A stretch of DNA of 64,000 nt from Branchiostoma floridae (Eukaryota > Chordata > Leptocardii > Amphioxiformes > Branchiostomatidae). Positions 38,101 through 53,100 of the stretch are shown in pieces. The DNA is taken from positions 6,050,635-6,114,634 of the forward strand of contig NC_049990.1 in assembly GCF_000003815.2 (NCBI RefSeq), given 5' to 3'. The notes beneath the pieces were generated by a model. It did no database searches, was not told where the DNA came from, and saw only the letters and a program-made list of their open reading frames with translations. Positions within the stretch are counted from its first letter, which is position 1. The number at the start of each line of letters is the position of its first letter. The position numbers were made by a program, and so were the translations under genes.

Positions 38101-41100
38101 AAAATTTCTGTGTACCAATTGAAAGCATTAGTTAATTTTGTCTAGAACTGGTCATGGTAGAAGATTGTTATTTTTCAAATAGAATGTTTCAAATGTTATA
38201 ACACAATGTATGTTTAATATCATATTTTATACAAAAAAATATATCTTCGATACCAGCATTTACCTCACTGTACAAAAGAACCAAATTGAACTTGCATACA
38301 AATGTACATGTACTTAAAACCTATACTACATCTTGTAAGAATATGTGACAACTGCTAGGCAACATATACATACATGTATTTAGCAAAAATAAACCTTCTT
38401 TTCTTTGTAATTCACTAGCATATCAACCTATTTTGGGGGCTTATAAGCATCGTGAGGTTTTGTTGTGTCTATTGCTGGTGATACAAGTTGAGTGTAATTT
38501 TACAAAAATTGCATCTACATGTATGCTTCCTGTTTTACTTTTGTATGCTTTTATGTTCAATAAGCCGGAAAATTTTCAATCTAACTTAACTTCCTTTCAT
38601 CCAAGTAATTCTCCTGAAACAATCCTAATATAGACGACTTCATTATAAAATCAGGCCGGAAGTTATCACCAAACGTGTTCTTTCCACATCAACAGGTGCC
38701 CACTATAATGGTCTCCAACTGTGTATGAATAAATGTGCGATTCCCAATCCAGAACCTTCCAGGAGGAAGTCATGTTGGCTAATTGCTGTGGCTTGAGAGT
38801 TATTGTAATTTGGAGACCTGCTATATCAACAGGTATCTGCCGGCCATGGTAAAAGCTATGAAGGGCAGGAAGTACTGGAAGTACTTCATCTATACGAGTG
38901 GTTGCGAAGTTGTCACGGTGATGCAGTGGTAGGCAAAAATCAGGTGTTTGGCAAAAGATTAATTAACACATTAAACAGCAATTTGACCTGCTACTGGGTA
39001 ATTTAAATATGAATTCTTAATCCCTTAATTCTGGCCTCCCTTGCACTGTTCATGTTTCATAATTCATTAATATGTACTTATTGCTGTTGTTCTTAAAGTG
39101 CGAAACAAATAAACAAACAAATAAACAAACAATCCAAGCTACTGACATCATGGTAGGCACCACCCGTCGAATACCCCGGATATAAACAGCAACAGCGATC
39201 GCCTGTATACCTCACCGGATTTCTCCGGATGAACTACAATGATATGCAGATCATACGCAATTTGAAGGTAAAGGACGTTGCTATGCCATAAATTAGCATG
39301 ACTGTCTCCTAGACGATTCTGACTGATCAGAAAAATGCTCACCTCGTCCCACTCCAAGATGAAACAGGTGATTTTGGACCCATTGTCCAACGGAGACTGG
39401 AACGGAAGGAAAACAGATATAGTAACTTTGATAACAATACTGTAAATGCAGAAATGTTTGCGGTGGTTTTATGTTCGCAGTTTTCATGTTGAAAATTTAC
39501 CGCGAACTTAAAAAACAACCACGAACATTTTTCCATGGCAGTAAGAGACTACAGTGCATGGTGCTACAGCGAAATTAAAACCACCGCAAACAGTTCTTTC
39601 CCAGCAACTGCGAAATTAAATCCCCGCAAACTTGAATACATTTACAGTAACTCATTTACAGTAAATATTTCATTAATATAAAGGCATGATAAAAGAGAAA
39701 CATCCACTTGTGAAACTTGGTAAGAATTGTTTACTAAGTGTGTACTAGTCACCATGAAATTTGAAGAGATATTACATCTTTAATTTATGTCTAGACAAAT
39801 GTATACAAACATATACACTTCTTGGATATTCAATAACCCTTTGGCAATGCTGAAATATTTCCCAACTAGGAAATTTTAAAAATGCTAAACTTCATTCATA
39901 TAAATTGAAAGCTTTAAAACGATGGAACTAAATGTTGATTTTGCACATGTTAGTAAAAACAAAAGGTTGAGCTTGTTTCGGATCCAAACCAGGAAAACTT
40001 TATGTTCTGAGAAAAACGTGTTTCAGAACCCTCACGATACTTACCATCCACTTCAGGGCAAGGCTGTTTTTGGTCCTGTTGGACAGTTTTGGTGCTGCAG
40101 GCGCCTCGGGAGGTGCAGTCAGTGTCCGGAAACTACACACTAGTGGAACACGAGTTAACACAGGTTAGGACCCAAGCTTACAACACGAGTAAACATGGGT
40201 CAAGGTGCACTCTTACTGCACTTGCGTCAAGCTTGCGTCACTGCGAGGTTCAAAAGATACTCAACGAATTTCAGAGATAAGGAACAAATTTTCTTACTTA
40301 TTGTGTAATTTGTCGTCTTCTAAGTCATACTTTTACGTATTACGCAATATTTAAATGCTAAAAAATTGGAGAAAATAACAAAACAGTGGAGCAGTGAACG
40401 AACCCCGCAGTGACTCAAGCTTGATGCAAGTGCAGTGAGAGTGCGCCTTTAGGACCCAAACTTGCAACGCAGCTCCTAAGTCGACTTCACTATGCATTAA
40501 ACCCATCACAAACCACAGTTCATCAGTCAAAACTCAAGGCAAACACAGGAGAAACACACTCATTAGAAGAGGAGATATCTCCTGTGTGCATACTAATCTT
40601 TCCCCCAGTCAGAGAGTTTGTAATACGTTTGTATATGCTTTAGAGGGTGTGTATCCAAAATTCTCCTATCGCCAATAGAGACTGTGATTCCAATGTGCTT
40701 TTCATGTGTTTCATGATGCAAGTAATAAGTTACTTTTAAGAGGAGAGCATACTGTATTTAGCAGAAAGCACTTTTCAAATCAGGCTGGCACGTTCTTGTG
40801 TTTCTGTGGGTGGAGTAGCTTGTCACGGATATTAGCTATCATTTCATTGGGCATGACTGTGTATCCTTCAGTCGTGCATTGGAATCACAACAGAAAAGTG
40901 TTCAAGTCTTTGTCTACTGTAAAACAGAGTTTTGCGAGGGTGACAGAGTAGTTTTTAATGAGCTCTTTTCTTTTGTGATCGTAGAAGGTACAGTTTGAAA
41001 TAAAAGGTTTCATCTTCCACCAAGATCCAGTGTTTTTTATGTGAGAACAATTGTATGTAATATTTTCTTACCTTCCGATGTCATTCCTTTGATGTTATCG

Positions 41101-44100
41101 CTAAGGGCATATACACTGGAATACAAAACATAAGAATCAGAACCAATTAGGCCATTAAAATCACATTAGGCAGTAGCATTACAGCATTTACAGCCACTCT
41201 AATAATATACACTTACTCCATCCTTCTTTAGATCAATCAACATGTCAAAAACTAGAAGCATGCACTGACCAAAGGTCTTTCACTGCCTGTTTTGAAGTGC
41301 ATATAACACGTACAAGTATTCTTTAAAACAGCATTTACAGCCACTCTAATAATACGCACTTACTCCATCCTTCTTTATATTAATCAACATGTCAAAAACT
41401 AGAAGCATGCACTGACCAAAGGTCTTTCACTGCCTGTTTTGAAGTGCATATAACACGTACAAGTATTCTTTAAAAAGGAGTACTTCACTCTTTTCTTAGA
41501 AATGACATCTCGATCAACAGATAAATTGACTACGCTATGTCTTAAAACGGCTATTAGATGGCCTCAAAACACTTAACACATACATGTATATTTGAAATAG
41601 AGTACTCTACCCCTTACATTTATAATTAACATTTCAATCAATCAATCAAAACATGACAGTTCCATTATGTCTTTGATAATGTCTTTCCACTTTTAAAAGT
41701 GCCAGGGTCCAAAAATTTGACACTAAATGACCTCAATGAAAATCTTTCAGCTTCACATGAATCAATGAATGTTCAAACGAACAATAAACAATTAAGTTAA
41801 TTTTAAAGATTAAAAATGAATGTTTGCAAATTCTGTGCATTTTGTTCTGTTTTAAATTATACTATTTCACATCTCGCCTCATATATAAAATCAGGGTCAC
41901 ATTAATTCCATTTCATTCCCTCAAAGATCACCATAGAGTAAAAGGGCCATAACTTACACCTATGTGTATCCTTATAAATGTGAGCTTTCATCCGTTCAAA
42001 AAACTTTTACCTACGTTTATCCTTGAATAAATGTGAACTTTCATTTACTTACCTTAAGTGATATTCGCTCCCCGGCCTCAAGTCTGTCAAGCTGCATTCC
42101 TTTTTCTCCCCACTACATAGCAAAGAGCACGACTGTTACCACAATGTTACACATTACAAACACTGACACCCTCCAGGTTAATTTTGGACTTCCAGATTAA
42201 TTCCGGACAAACCTTATTCATTTGAAAAACAATTAACCAAATGAATTACGATTTGAAATAATGGTATATTAAAAGGTAATTAATATGTTAATATTGCAAT
42301 TATATGTCTCCAGGAACAAAGCCAATTCTGGAGAATTCGAGCCAGAATTCTGGCCCCGAGTCAGAATTCTCCAGAATTCTGGGAACCTAAGTCAGAATTC
42401 TCCAGAATTCTGGGAATCTAAAGCCAGAATTCTTCAGATGCTTTGTTCCTGAAGACATCTAATATTAATTACCCTTAATCTTAAATCTTAATTCATAAAA
42501 TAGTTAATTGTTTTTCAAATGATTAAGGTTTGTCCGGAATCAATCTGGAAGTCCAAAATCAACCTGGAGGGTGTTCGCAGCGCGGCAGCATTTCAACCAG
42601 TGTAGAGGTGTTTGATTTACCTTCACACATTTTTGTTTTCAAGATCAGCACTTTGGCTATAGAATAAGACAATAACAGAAAAAAAATCTACTTCACAAAC
42701 CATGTACTTCAAAATGCAGAAAATACATAAAAACAAGTATCAAAAGGAAGGTAAAAGGTTCTAGATTTTGCAATTCTACTAGGGGAGGTCAGGTGTATCA
42801 TCCTTGAAAATAATTGAGCCTGGGCCTGGAAAAACATGATCAGAAACTCCCTTTCAACAAGCCGAGCTGCCACGATTTGAGATGAAAGCTTGTTGACAAC
42901 GGAAGAAAGAGTAGGAAGTCTAGTAATAGGTCATAGCGCACGCTTTGTTCTGGTAATTTCCAGCTACACAGGGGGGTCTTCTTGGCAACAGTGGCTTCGG
43001 GCAGTTACAAACTGTACAAATCTACTTGTTGGGCAAAAAGATATTTCATCCCATCCATCCTAAAAATCTTAACTTCAAGATACAATATTCATGTCGAAAA
43101 TGAATTTTAAGACTGTCATGACAGATGTAATACCAAAAATCAACAAACGAAGAAAAAAAATTCAAGTTGGAGACAGCCCTGTTTAAAACTTAATTCACCT
43201 GTCCTGTCTTTTGCACACACAAAATCAGTTTGTTTTCATTTCCCTTAGCATTTTTCATTCATTTTCCCATGTCTATTTGTACCGGTCACTTGTATTGTAA
43301 TTAACTCATGCATAGTCTGCCAATAATCTCTTGAATTAGAGGCTAGGCAGTATGAAAGAAGAAGAAGAAGAAAACATTGACTTGCACAGTTGCAAAAAGG
43401 TGAATAAGAATTGAACACACCTGTAAACAACCTTGAAGTTGCCATCCTTGCCTTTGTCGGACATCACCAGTTCGTAGCTGAAGTGCGCCTGGTCGATATG
43501 GTTGTGTCCGGGATCGCTGCTCCCGTTCATGCACAGGGGAGGAGGTGACCACGACACTTTGACCGACCTCGCTTCTACGTTGTGGACCTGTAGGACATTC
43601 AAACAACATAAGGTACATAAGTCACAACACATTCATATTGAGTCACCGGGACATTTCATCATCTTGGACAAAGTACAAATATTGTACCGGATTATTTTGC
43701 GAGGGGGGGTAAAGGAGGCCATCTACATTAGAGCACATCAGCCGACACTCAACAGGGACGGGGGCCCATATCGTCTGCCAGGCATTTATGATTCGTTACT
43801 CGAATCACGTGTCTCTAAGTCACGTGATCACAGTAACTGAATCGTCACTCCTGAAGAAGGTCGATGGAAACGCGACTGAAAATTTGAGGTAAGCTAATTT
43901 TGGGGTTGTAAGACAGTGGAAAATCTTCAATATAAGGTACATCAGTTTGGCGGCACTTGAACCCCACTGTTACAGGACTAGATCTTCCTATTGTCAGACA
44001 ACTTATCAGCACATAAGGCAAGGAGGTTCAAGAAAAACTTTTTTTAAACTTGGTTAAGGCAAGGAGGTTTAGATAAGGAGGAGGTGAGGAGCTTTACAAA

Positions 44101-47100
44101 AGATTTTTTAACCTCAAGGCGGTTCCTATTTAAACCTCCTTGGTTTAGACCCCAGTCAAACTTTAAAAAATGCAGTCAAATGAAGAATCCGATTAAAATT
44201 ATTCTATCAGATTAACAAAATGCATTAATAGTCATTTTTAGACAATATTTATATCTTTGGCATGCTCGCATCAGTTTTTACTTGTCTCACATTACACTAT
44301 CGATGCACTGTATGTTCAATTTTGTCTTGTTGTGCATATACATGTACATTGTATTGTTAAATGTTATCACTGTTAACGTTTAAACCAGGATTATCTGAAA
44401 AACAGCACAGATCTGTAAATTCCTGGTTTGACAAATTAAGTGAAAGTGTATGGAGTATGTGGATGTACAATACTGACATCTAATTACTGTGAATACATTT
44501 AAGTTTGCGGGGATTTAATTTCGCGGTAGCGGGAAAAATTACTTTTCGCAGTGGTTTTAATTTCACGGTAACACCATCGACTGTAGTTTAATACCATAAT
44601 AGAAAAATGTTCGCGGTGGTTTTAAGTTTGCGGTAAGGTGGTCACCGCGAAAACCGCGAACATTAATCCACAGCGAACATTTCTGCATTTACAGTAGTAA
44701 AGAGAATTTTTTTTTCTTTTTAAGGAAAGACACTATGGAAAATATGTAAGTCACTATGGAAACTCTAGTGAAACAAAAAAAGGTTTTGATGGGAAATGAG
44801 ACACAGCCCAAAGCAACCATAAGCTCAATCCAAAAATTAATCCAATATTGGTTGACAATGTTAGCCATACTGCAAGGGCCCAATTTCTCCAGCTTAATAG
44901 CTTTGAAATGAAGCAACCAACAGCCTATCATTCAAAGAGCTGCTAGACACCCCGGTGTGGTGTCTCCCCAACGGGGTCAACGACCAATCAAACAATCATA
45001 GATGACGTTGCTAAGGAAAAGATGTTGCTAAGGACCGGCAGACTGAGAAGGCTCGCGCTGAGCACCCGCCTACCTAATGACATGCTTAATCACTTGTGAG
45101 GAGAGGTGCCGACACCTTGTCATACCTNNNNNNNNNNNNNNNNNNNNNNNNNNNNNNNNNNNNNNNNNNNNNNNNNNNNNNNNNNNNNNNNNNNNNNNNN
45201 NNNNNNNNNNNNNNNNNNNNNNNNNNNTCTAACTGTATGTCCCAACCCTAACAAAAGCTAGATACTCATTTTTCCCTGAAGGAAGATAGAAAACAGATCT
45301 TCAGGTTCCCTGCTGGGTTTTAGAAATTGGGGGTGACTGATACGAGATTCTATTGTTGGATCCTTTACAAATATATAGAGAGACTACAATTTGTGCTTTC
45401 ATAATTAACATCTACCTCATCTATAAAATAACCAGTTCTATATTTGTATCTGTACCTATATAGCCAGTATAACAGCTCTTCTGTGTAACACACCAGATTC
45501 TGTATCTGTATCAGCTGTCTAATCGGTACAATTGCCCCTTGGTGCAACACACCAGCTTCTGTGTCATTGTCTGTATAGCCGGTATAACTGCCCTTCTGCA
45601 TAGCACACCAGTTTCTGTATCTGCATCAATATTGCTGATATTACTGCCCTTCCCGGTAACACCCCAGCTGTAGTTCTCCGGTTGCAATTGCTTATGGTTA
45701 TAACCGCACATTGGGTGATTTAAACATCAAAGTTGTGTCCATGGGCCAAACCCTCACTGCTGGAAACTTGATTTTACCAGTAATAAAAGCCTACAGGACT
45801 AAATACAGTAATACTTTTATCAGCAGGGGCCATATCGCAGAGTTGTTGACAACAGAATTAGCATGAAGGTAATAGAATGACCTCAGAGAAATACTGTTGG
45901 GCCCAAGTGATTTTATGCTCGCAAGTTTTGCGAGGAACATTAAAACTCAAAACCAAGGTGAACATTCCACTTTCTCCTTACTATGAAATAAAATCCACCT
46001 GAACATTTTCTCTCTTTTATTCTAAAGTATTACAGTAACATCAAAGAAACAGATATGTAAGAAATTGAAAGAAAAAGGATGAATTATTCAAATTATATGT
46101 GGCGTTAACAGAATAAAGTCCCTTTATGGCTACCGCTAGAATGCCAACTTTTTACCTTACGTTTTCAAAATCTCCTCACAATGGAAGGGCCAAGACCCCT
46201 GATTGCTCGCATTGCTTCCTTGTCATTACCATTATGATTACAGTGCTCTTGCCAGGCCTTTTCAGGATATCACACTGTGATTTGGGCCCCAAGGCTGTGA
46301 CTTCGGCATGTATGCTGTGTTTCAACCAGCATAGGGGGCTTTCCTGTTGTTTTATAACAGAGGTAAAAAATTTGGCTTTATTTCACTAAATTTGGCCCCA
46401 AAAAATCTTTCTGAGGGTGATAAACTTTGAAATTTTAAAAATTACTCCAGACCCACTACAATGTTCATGCCTGCATATCAAAGACATCAAAATTGGTACA
46501 TGCTGCTTTCTCTGCTTAGCAATCAGCATTCAGGAAAGAGTATGGAAGTTGAACACACACCACCAGTGGACTAGCCCCCTGCTATAGTGATGCACTAAGC
46601 TTTGTACCGCAGGACTTCTGAAAAGGACATGGGCTCCGATAAGCCTTTTTTGGCTTCCCCCTCGCTCCCGCACATTGTTTTTTTTGTCTCATTTATCTTT
46701 ACTTTATGTATTTCCTTTTTCATGTGCAAATAAAATCAAACAAACATGGGCGCCACCCTATGCGCCATCGGGAAGGACTTTGACTTTTTTTTACTATAGA
46801 ACCCTGCAAACAATTGCTCTTTCTTTGCCCCAGGTTCTCTATGCTGTGAAAAAATCCTGGTGAGACCTATGTGATTATTGCAAAAAATAAAACCCTGGCT
46901 ATAGAACCATGCAAACAATTGCTCTTTCTCTTTGCCCCAGGTTCACTGCTCGTCCTCTTCGGAGTGTGCTGCCTTCCCAGTAACATCGCGCAAGTGGCGG
47001 ACGCCCTCACGGCGCTGGGCGTCAACAACCCCCACCTCCCCAGCATCTACGTCAACTCAGCCATCATCTCCACCTTTGTGCTGTACTTCTACATGTCCCT

Positions 47101-50100
47101 GAAGCCTGTTGTGTACCTCACCACCACCGTGCCAACATGCAAGCTCTTCTGGAAGCGTCGTAGAAGCCGACACGGACGACCAGGAGGCACGCGGAGGAGA
47201 TCGAAGTGAACGCGATCCGAGTGCACGCCCCCCGTGTGGCAGATGTGCAGGAAATGTGAATATCCCTACTTAACTCATCTCCAAGCAGATCCTACAATGG
47301 TATAAGATAGTACCAAACTGCCCAAAGAGTGTAGTCAGCCAAAAAGTGTCCATTAGCCTTGCACCGAAACACACTCCTAAGCCAGCTTCACAGCTTTTGA
47401 TGCTATCTTATGCTACCGTAGGATCTGCTTGGAGATTACTACTTAATATGTATGCATGATATTGTAATATATTATGGTAAATGTCATTATGGATAAACTA
47501 ACCTTTAACTAACCAACAATTGACTGGGACTTACCCCAAATTTTAGGCCGACTCCATCAGCCTTGTTCACAGAATGGACCCGTCTACTGTACCTTCCGAA
47601 AAATCCCAATCAATTCTACTGTTGGTTAGTTTAAGCTTAGTTTATCCGCTTCCTTTTAACTGATCTCAGAGCTCAAAATCTATTTTTCATGCACTGAAAA
47701 TTTTGGAGCGCACAAAGCAGTTGCTATATCCCCTATGTGCGAAAGGGACTGTAGCATACACAGTAGTGGCCTTGTAGACTTAGGCATATGAGTTAAAACT
47801 CACTGGACCAAAAGATGCTTATTTCCTGAAAAACATATTTTTCTAAAAACCAAAAACTAATACGGTTTTGTATGTATAACATACTTTATTGAAAAACTTT
47901 TTGAAAACTCATTGGACCAAAAGTTGCCTATTTCCTGAAAAACCATATTTTTCTAAAAACCAAAAACTAATAGGGTTTTGTATGTATAACATACTTTAGT
48001 GAAACAACTTTTTAATGCTGCCATTCAAATGAAAGTGGCGACACACTCAGGATGTGCTGTGAAGGTCCAAAAGGGCCAATTATTTATGTCACGTGCATCT
48101 TTTTAACTCATTAGACCAGAAGATGCCTATTTCCTTAAAAACATATTTTTCTAAAAATTAAAAACCAAAACATTTTGTATGTATTACATAACTACATGTA
48201 CTTCTTGATGTTGCCAGGTATATGAGTTTTAACTAATTGGACAAGAAGATGCCTATTTCCTTAAAAACATATTTATCCAAAAACTAAAACATTTTGTATG
48301 TATCACATAACTACAGGTACTTCATTGAAATAACTTTTTGATGTTGCCAGGTATATGAGTTATAACTAATTGGACCAAAAGATGCCTACCTCCTTAAAAA
48401 CATATTTTTCTCAAAACCAAAAAACATTTTGTATGCATCACATAACTACATGTATTTTACTGAAACAACATTTTGATGTTCTTATTCGAAATAAAAGTGG
48501 TGACACACTCAGGATATGAGGTGAAGGCCACCTATTGATGTCCTAGTATCATTTCCGGACTTACAGTTTGTCCGTGACAGTTCGTGACGACAGATGATTA
48601 CCATAAACGTTTGAACTACAGCATATGTGTATGCTAAGATGTTGACCCTGATTCATAAGTGGATGGAAACAAACAGATGTAAAAGATTGCCTGCAACAGC
48701 AGTGAATGCAATTAGCTTCTGAAGCAACTTGTTTGAACAATGTATGATTTCGTCGATGAAGATTTATGGCATGAAGTTAGATATCTAGGTAAACTGGATA
48801 TGATTTTGGAAACAGTCAGACATTGCAGATAGCATGCATTATCTTTTGTCAGTGACACTGAACTGACTGAAGTGATGTGGGAGAAACAGATCACTAACTT
48901 CAATGTCACTGATGAAAGACAGTGGATGTTATCTGAAACATCTCACCATTTCCAAAATCATATCCAGTTGCTTGAGTAACTGCTTTTTGGCATAATGTAT
49001 GATTTCAATAATACATTTTAGCTCCATGTCAAAGCTACATTGTTTAATGGGGTTAATCGGTTGATCCATTAAAAGGACACTAAGAATGAAATGTTAATTG
49101 TCAACAATTGTATGTGATACAATGTATATCTATTTTCATGATGTTTTTTTGTGATGAAAACAAAGGATCAAATTTGATGTACTGTAGATTTCTACTCAGA
49201 TTTGGACCCCAGTGGACCAACAATTGGCTGGTTACTTTCCCTCCAACAACAGGAGGGAAAATATCTGATTGGCTAACGGATTTCGTTCACGGGACCTTTG
49301 CTTCATACATTTAGGACGAGGGCTTGGTATTTGTACCTAAAAGAATGACAAGGTGAAGAATTATGAAAGATAGGAGTGATAAAATCATTAAGATTTGACT
49401 GTTTTCTTTCCACTAAGTGGTGTAATTTGTGCACCTTGGGTGCTTTATTATTTTTAAGTATTTCTCTTGAGTCATGAGTATCTTTTGTATGTCAACGATG
49501 TATTGAAGTTGGTATCTGGATATTTCTGTGTTGAATGTCATGTAGACTTTAATTTCTCTGTGGTGTGTCACATGTGTTGTTGTAAGCACTCTCCTTAAAC
49601 AGTATGTAAAGTTTGTGATAAGAAAAAGAAAAATGCTTTTATTAAGAAGGAAATAAAGTATACTATAAATTGACAAGCATTGCGGAGTGATTTCCAAACC
49701 AGACATGAAGGGGAAAACACATTCAGGATGTGAGGTGCGACATCCTTGAGGGCTATCTATTTATGTCACGTGTACCATGTCCGATTCCAATTTGATGTAG
49801 TGATTTGACCCTATGACAAGTTACTTCAAAGACTTTTCTTGGTGGAAACAGTAGTAACAATATGTTATGTCCATGCATTCGATGCTGTTAATTACAGTTA
49901 TCAAACAGTGTGTGGGATTTGCTTTTCAAGAAAAATATATTTTTTATCTTTTATTCACAATTTGAGTGATTATCAAAGCAATCATGCATCACCCGCTAGG
50001 ATGTAAAAATTACCTGGGTGGAAGGCCCACAGGGCTAATTACAGTCTGTTCTATATCTGGTACGGTATCATTCTGCTCTATGATAGTAACATCGATTCTC

Positions 50101-53100
50101 ATAATTATACCGGGCACACTAAGACCGCAACATCCTAAAATAATGTTAAAGAGATCTACGCACGCTACTCAAACAAGAACAAGTTTGATTTAAGATGGAA
50201 ATATTATCTACTGGGGAAAACAGCGCCGGGACGGAGCCAAACCTACCTGAGGCTTCTGGATGGAGGAAAGGATGTCCTTTATTCTCTTCACCTCTAGACT
50301 ATCTGTAAAACACAACAACACGTCTGACATTTAGCATACAACGACACGTCCAACATTAAGCATCTGTCTCTCTCTCTCTCTCTTGTATATGATTTTTTTC
50401 TACAATCCATATGTGTTTAATTAAAGGTTTATTACATAAAATCAATTAAGATGCACTGAAATTTGTTCAATCTCTCAGTTTCTACAAACAAGTATGGAAT
50501 GTCAGATGTCATTTTTTAAATCTGAAAGTTTTCTAAGATGCTTCTTGATATGAATAGTATCAAATGTCTTAGCTTGGATGCCAGACTGTTTCCAGCCCAA
50601 CTTCTCGGCTCTAGGGCCAACATGCTCCCAAGAAAATTCTACAGCAGGTTGTTAGACCCTGAGAAACAGTGTACGATAGATATCATTGAGGCTACAAATT
50701 TCCTTTCTAAGGCCACACTAATTTTATTTCTCACTTTTTGGATTCACCTGTCTATCTTTTTTTTCATTTTCAAAAAAAAAAATTAAGTCTGATAAAAAAT
50801 AATACAGGTTTTGCTATCACAAACCTATAAATATTGCCATTTAGAGCTACATACACATAATTTTAGTCTAAAAACAATGCCTTTTATTCAGAACATAAGT
50901 AACAATTCAAAGGAAGGGATTCATTGCATAAAATGTGCCATTTACAAAATATTACTCCTGTGAGGCTGGTTGTTTTTTTTGTTTTATCTAAGCCGTATAT
51001 CTTTACCTCAGACCTTTTGAAAAAAAATTTACCACCTGTCGGTCCAACTTTTTACTGAAAAAAAAAGAAGCCACAAATGAATTTGGTGTGGCCTAACCTT
51101 TGCTATTTGGCTGATGATAGTTTTCTAAGATACTTCTTGATATGAATAGTCTATTGTTGATGTCAAAAAGTTTTAAACAAAGTACCATAGAGACCACAGA
51201 GTAGTCTTCAGAAGAAAAACAACAGACAAAATTATCCTTTCAAACCTTTGCTATTTGGCTGATGGTTGCCCAAGTGTGGCTCCGGCTCCTGACTGCAGCT
51301 GTTCCGCAACCTTCTCTTCCCCCCTCCTCTCCCAAAGCCATTTTCAGCAGCAGTGGGTGAGGAGGGCTGGCTCCTACGGGGGGAGGTGGGAGGGCTGCCG
51401 GCATTGCAGGAGTTTTCCCTCTGCCTGGTGTGTAGTTTGTTCCTCAGTCGATCCCGGGTCTTTTCCGCTCTCTCGTCTATCTTGTGGAAGTTTGGAGTGT
51501 GCCTTTGGGGCTCTGTTTGTAAAACAGGTGACAAAAAATCAGCTTAAGAAACAAGAAAGAAATTACAAAGGCATTCAATCAATCAATAAATCAAAACATT
51601 CGAGGTAGCCCTGAGCAGAAAGAAGAGAGTTTAAGTTTACAAATACACACACTTTTGTGTTACACGACAACGTGTCATTTCAAGCCTGTTATAAAAGTCA
51701 AGTTAAGCCAATTAAGTTGATTACAGCAAACATGGAGATGATTCACTAAATTTCAAAACTTGCGTGTCTAAATTGCTACCAATTATATTCAACAGTGCTT
51801 AGAGTAGATTAATTAGTAGCAGCAACTATCATTATAGCAGATAAGAACTATTTATGTACCCAAGATGGTTATAAATAAATAGCCTATTTTTCAGCCAAAG
51901 TCAGAACAATTTGACTCAAGGTTTAACTAAAGGCACTTTCTGCAGTATTTTGGTGCAAACTGAAAATATTCTTTGGAAGAACATTTTACCTTATTTTGCT
52001 ATTGCTTTGTCACTCTTTTTCCCATTTGACATGTATATCATGATAAAAGACAGCCACTATGTTATGAACTACTAGTAGTCTGGTACTTCCAACCAAGACA
52101 GTTATGCCAGTCTATACATTTCTCTTTCACACATTCATTATTCTATAGTTTGGAGGGTTACATTACTACAACCCTCCAAACTGAAAAAAAAATTCTTCTA
52201 ATTACAGCTGGCTTAAATAATCAAATCCCTTCATGTGTATCCTTTTAGAATGCCAAATTCTAACCTTCATTTTAAAATCTCTGAACCACACCAGCCAGCT
52301 GATTGGTCACTATCTCTCCATTACCACTGCTAGAATAAAATTCTAGCAAAATCCCTGATATCATCTTATCTATCTATTATCTACTTGAAGATTGCCTTTT
52401 TGATTGTTCCAATCCCACAATAAGGGCCTTAATTCTTTAGGTGACCAAATGTTCCATTACTGACGGTGCCATATATAGAATACAGGTAGTTTGGGGGTAC
52501 AAAGTACATGTACATACATTGCATAGCTATGGTCTGTGACACCCAAAACTACAAGCTTAGCCCCATGCTACACAATCATGTACAGGGCTCGAAATACCAC
52601 CTGCTTATGCACGTTAGTGCAGGTAAAATTGGAGCTGTGCAGGTATTTCTGGTGTCTACCTGCACCTAACCTGCACTGGTCCATGTACTGGGTTTTATAC
52701 ATGAATGTCCTATGATGTAGGTGTATGTGGATTGTTATTAGCTGCATTGACTGTTACCACCTATATTAAAAGTATAAAAATAAAAATAGCAATGGTTCCT
52801 GAACGATTTTAGTATGATCCATACTTCCTACATTCAGACTGGTGCAGGTAAAATTTGTCTAGTGCTGGAAATTTTCAATGTTACCCGCACCAGTGCAGGT
52901 ATATTTCGAGTCCTGATGTACAAACACATGAACACAATCGGATATTGGGTCCTTGCTTCCCCGATCAGCCACAGTAAAATTCTCCCATTCAGTTATTTAC
53001 CTTCTCTGAGTATCATGGTTAACTACATCATAGCTTAAAGTTAATAATTATCCCTTCAAAATAATGGCATGATGATAGCTACACTCATTGCGCACCGAAA

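Noticed and set aside
40045-40132. Alternative acceptor for FNDC3 E7 giving an upper border at 40132
   Set aside because: With E6 ending in phase 1, this border brings a TGA in frame after three codons; 40139 keeps the frame and the FN3 pattern.
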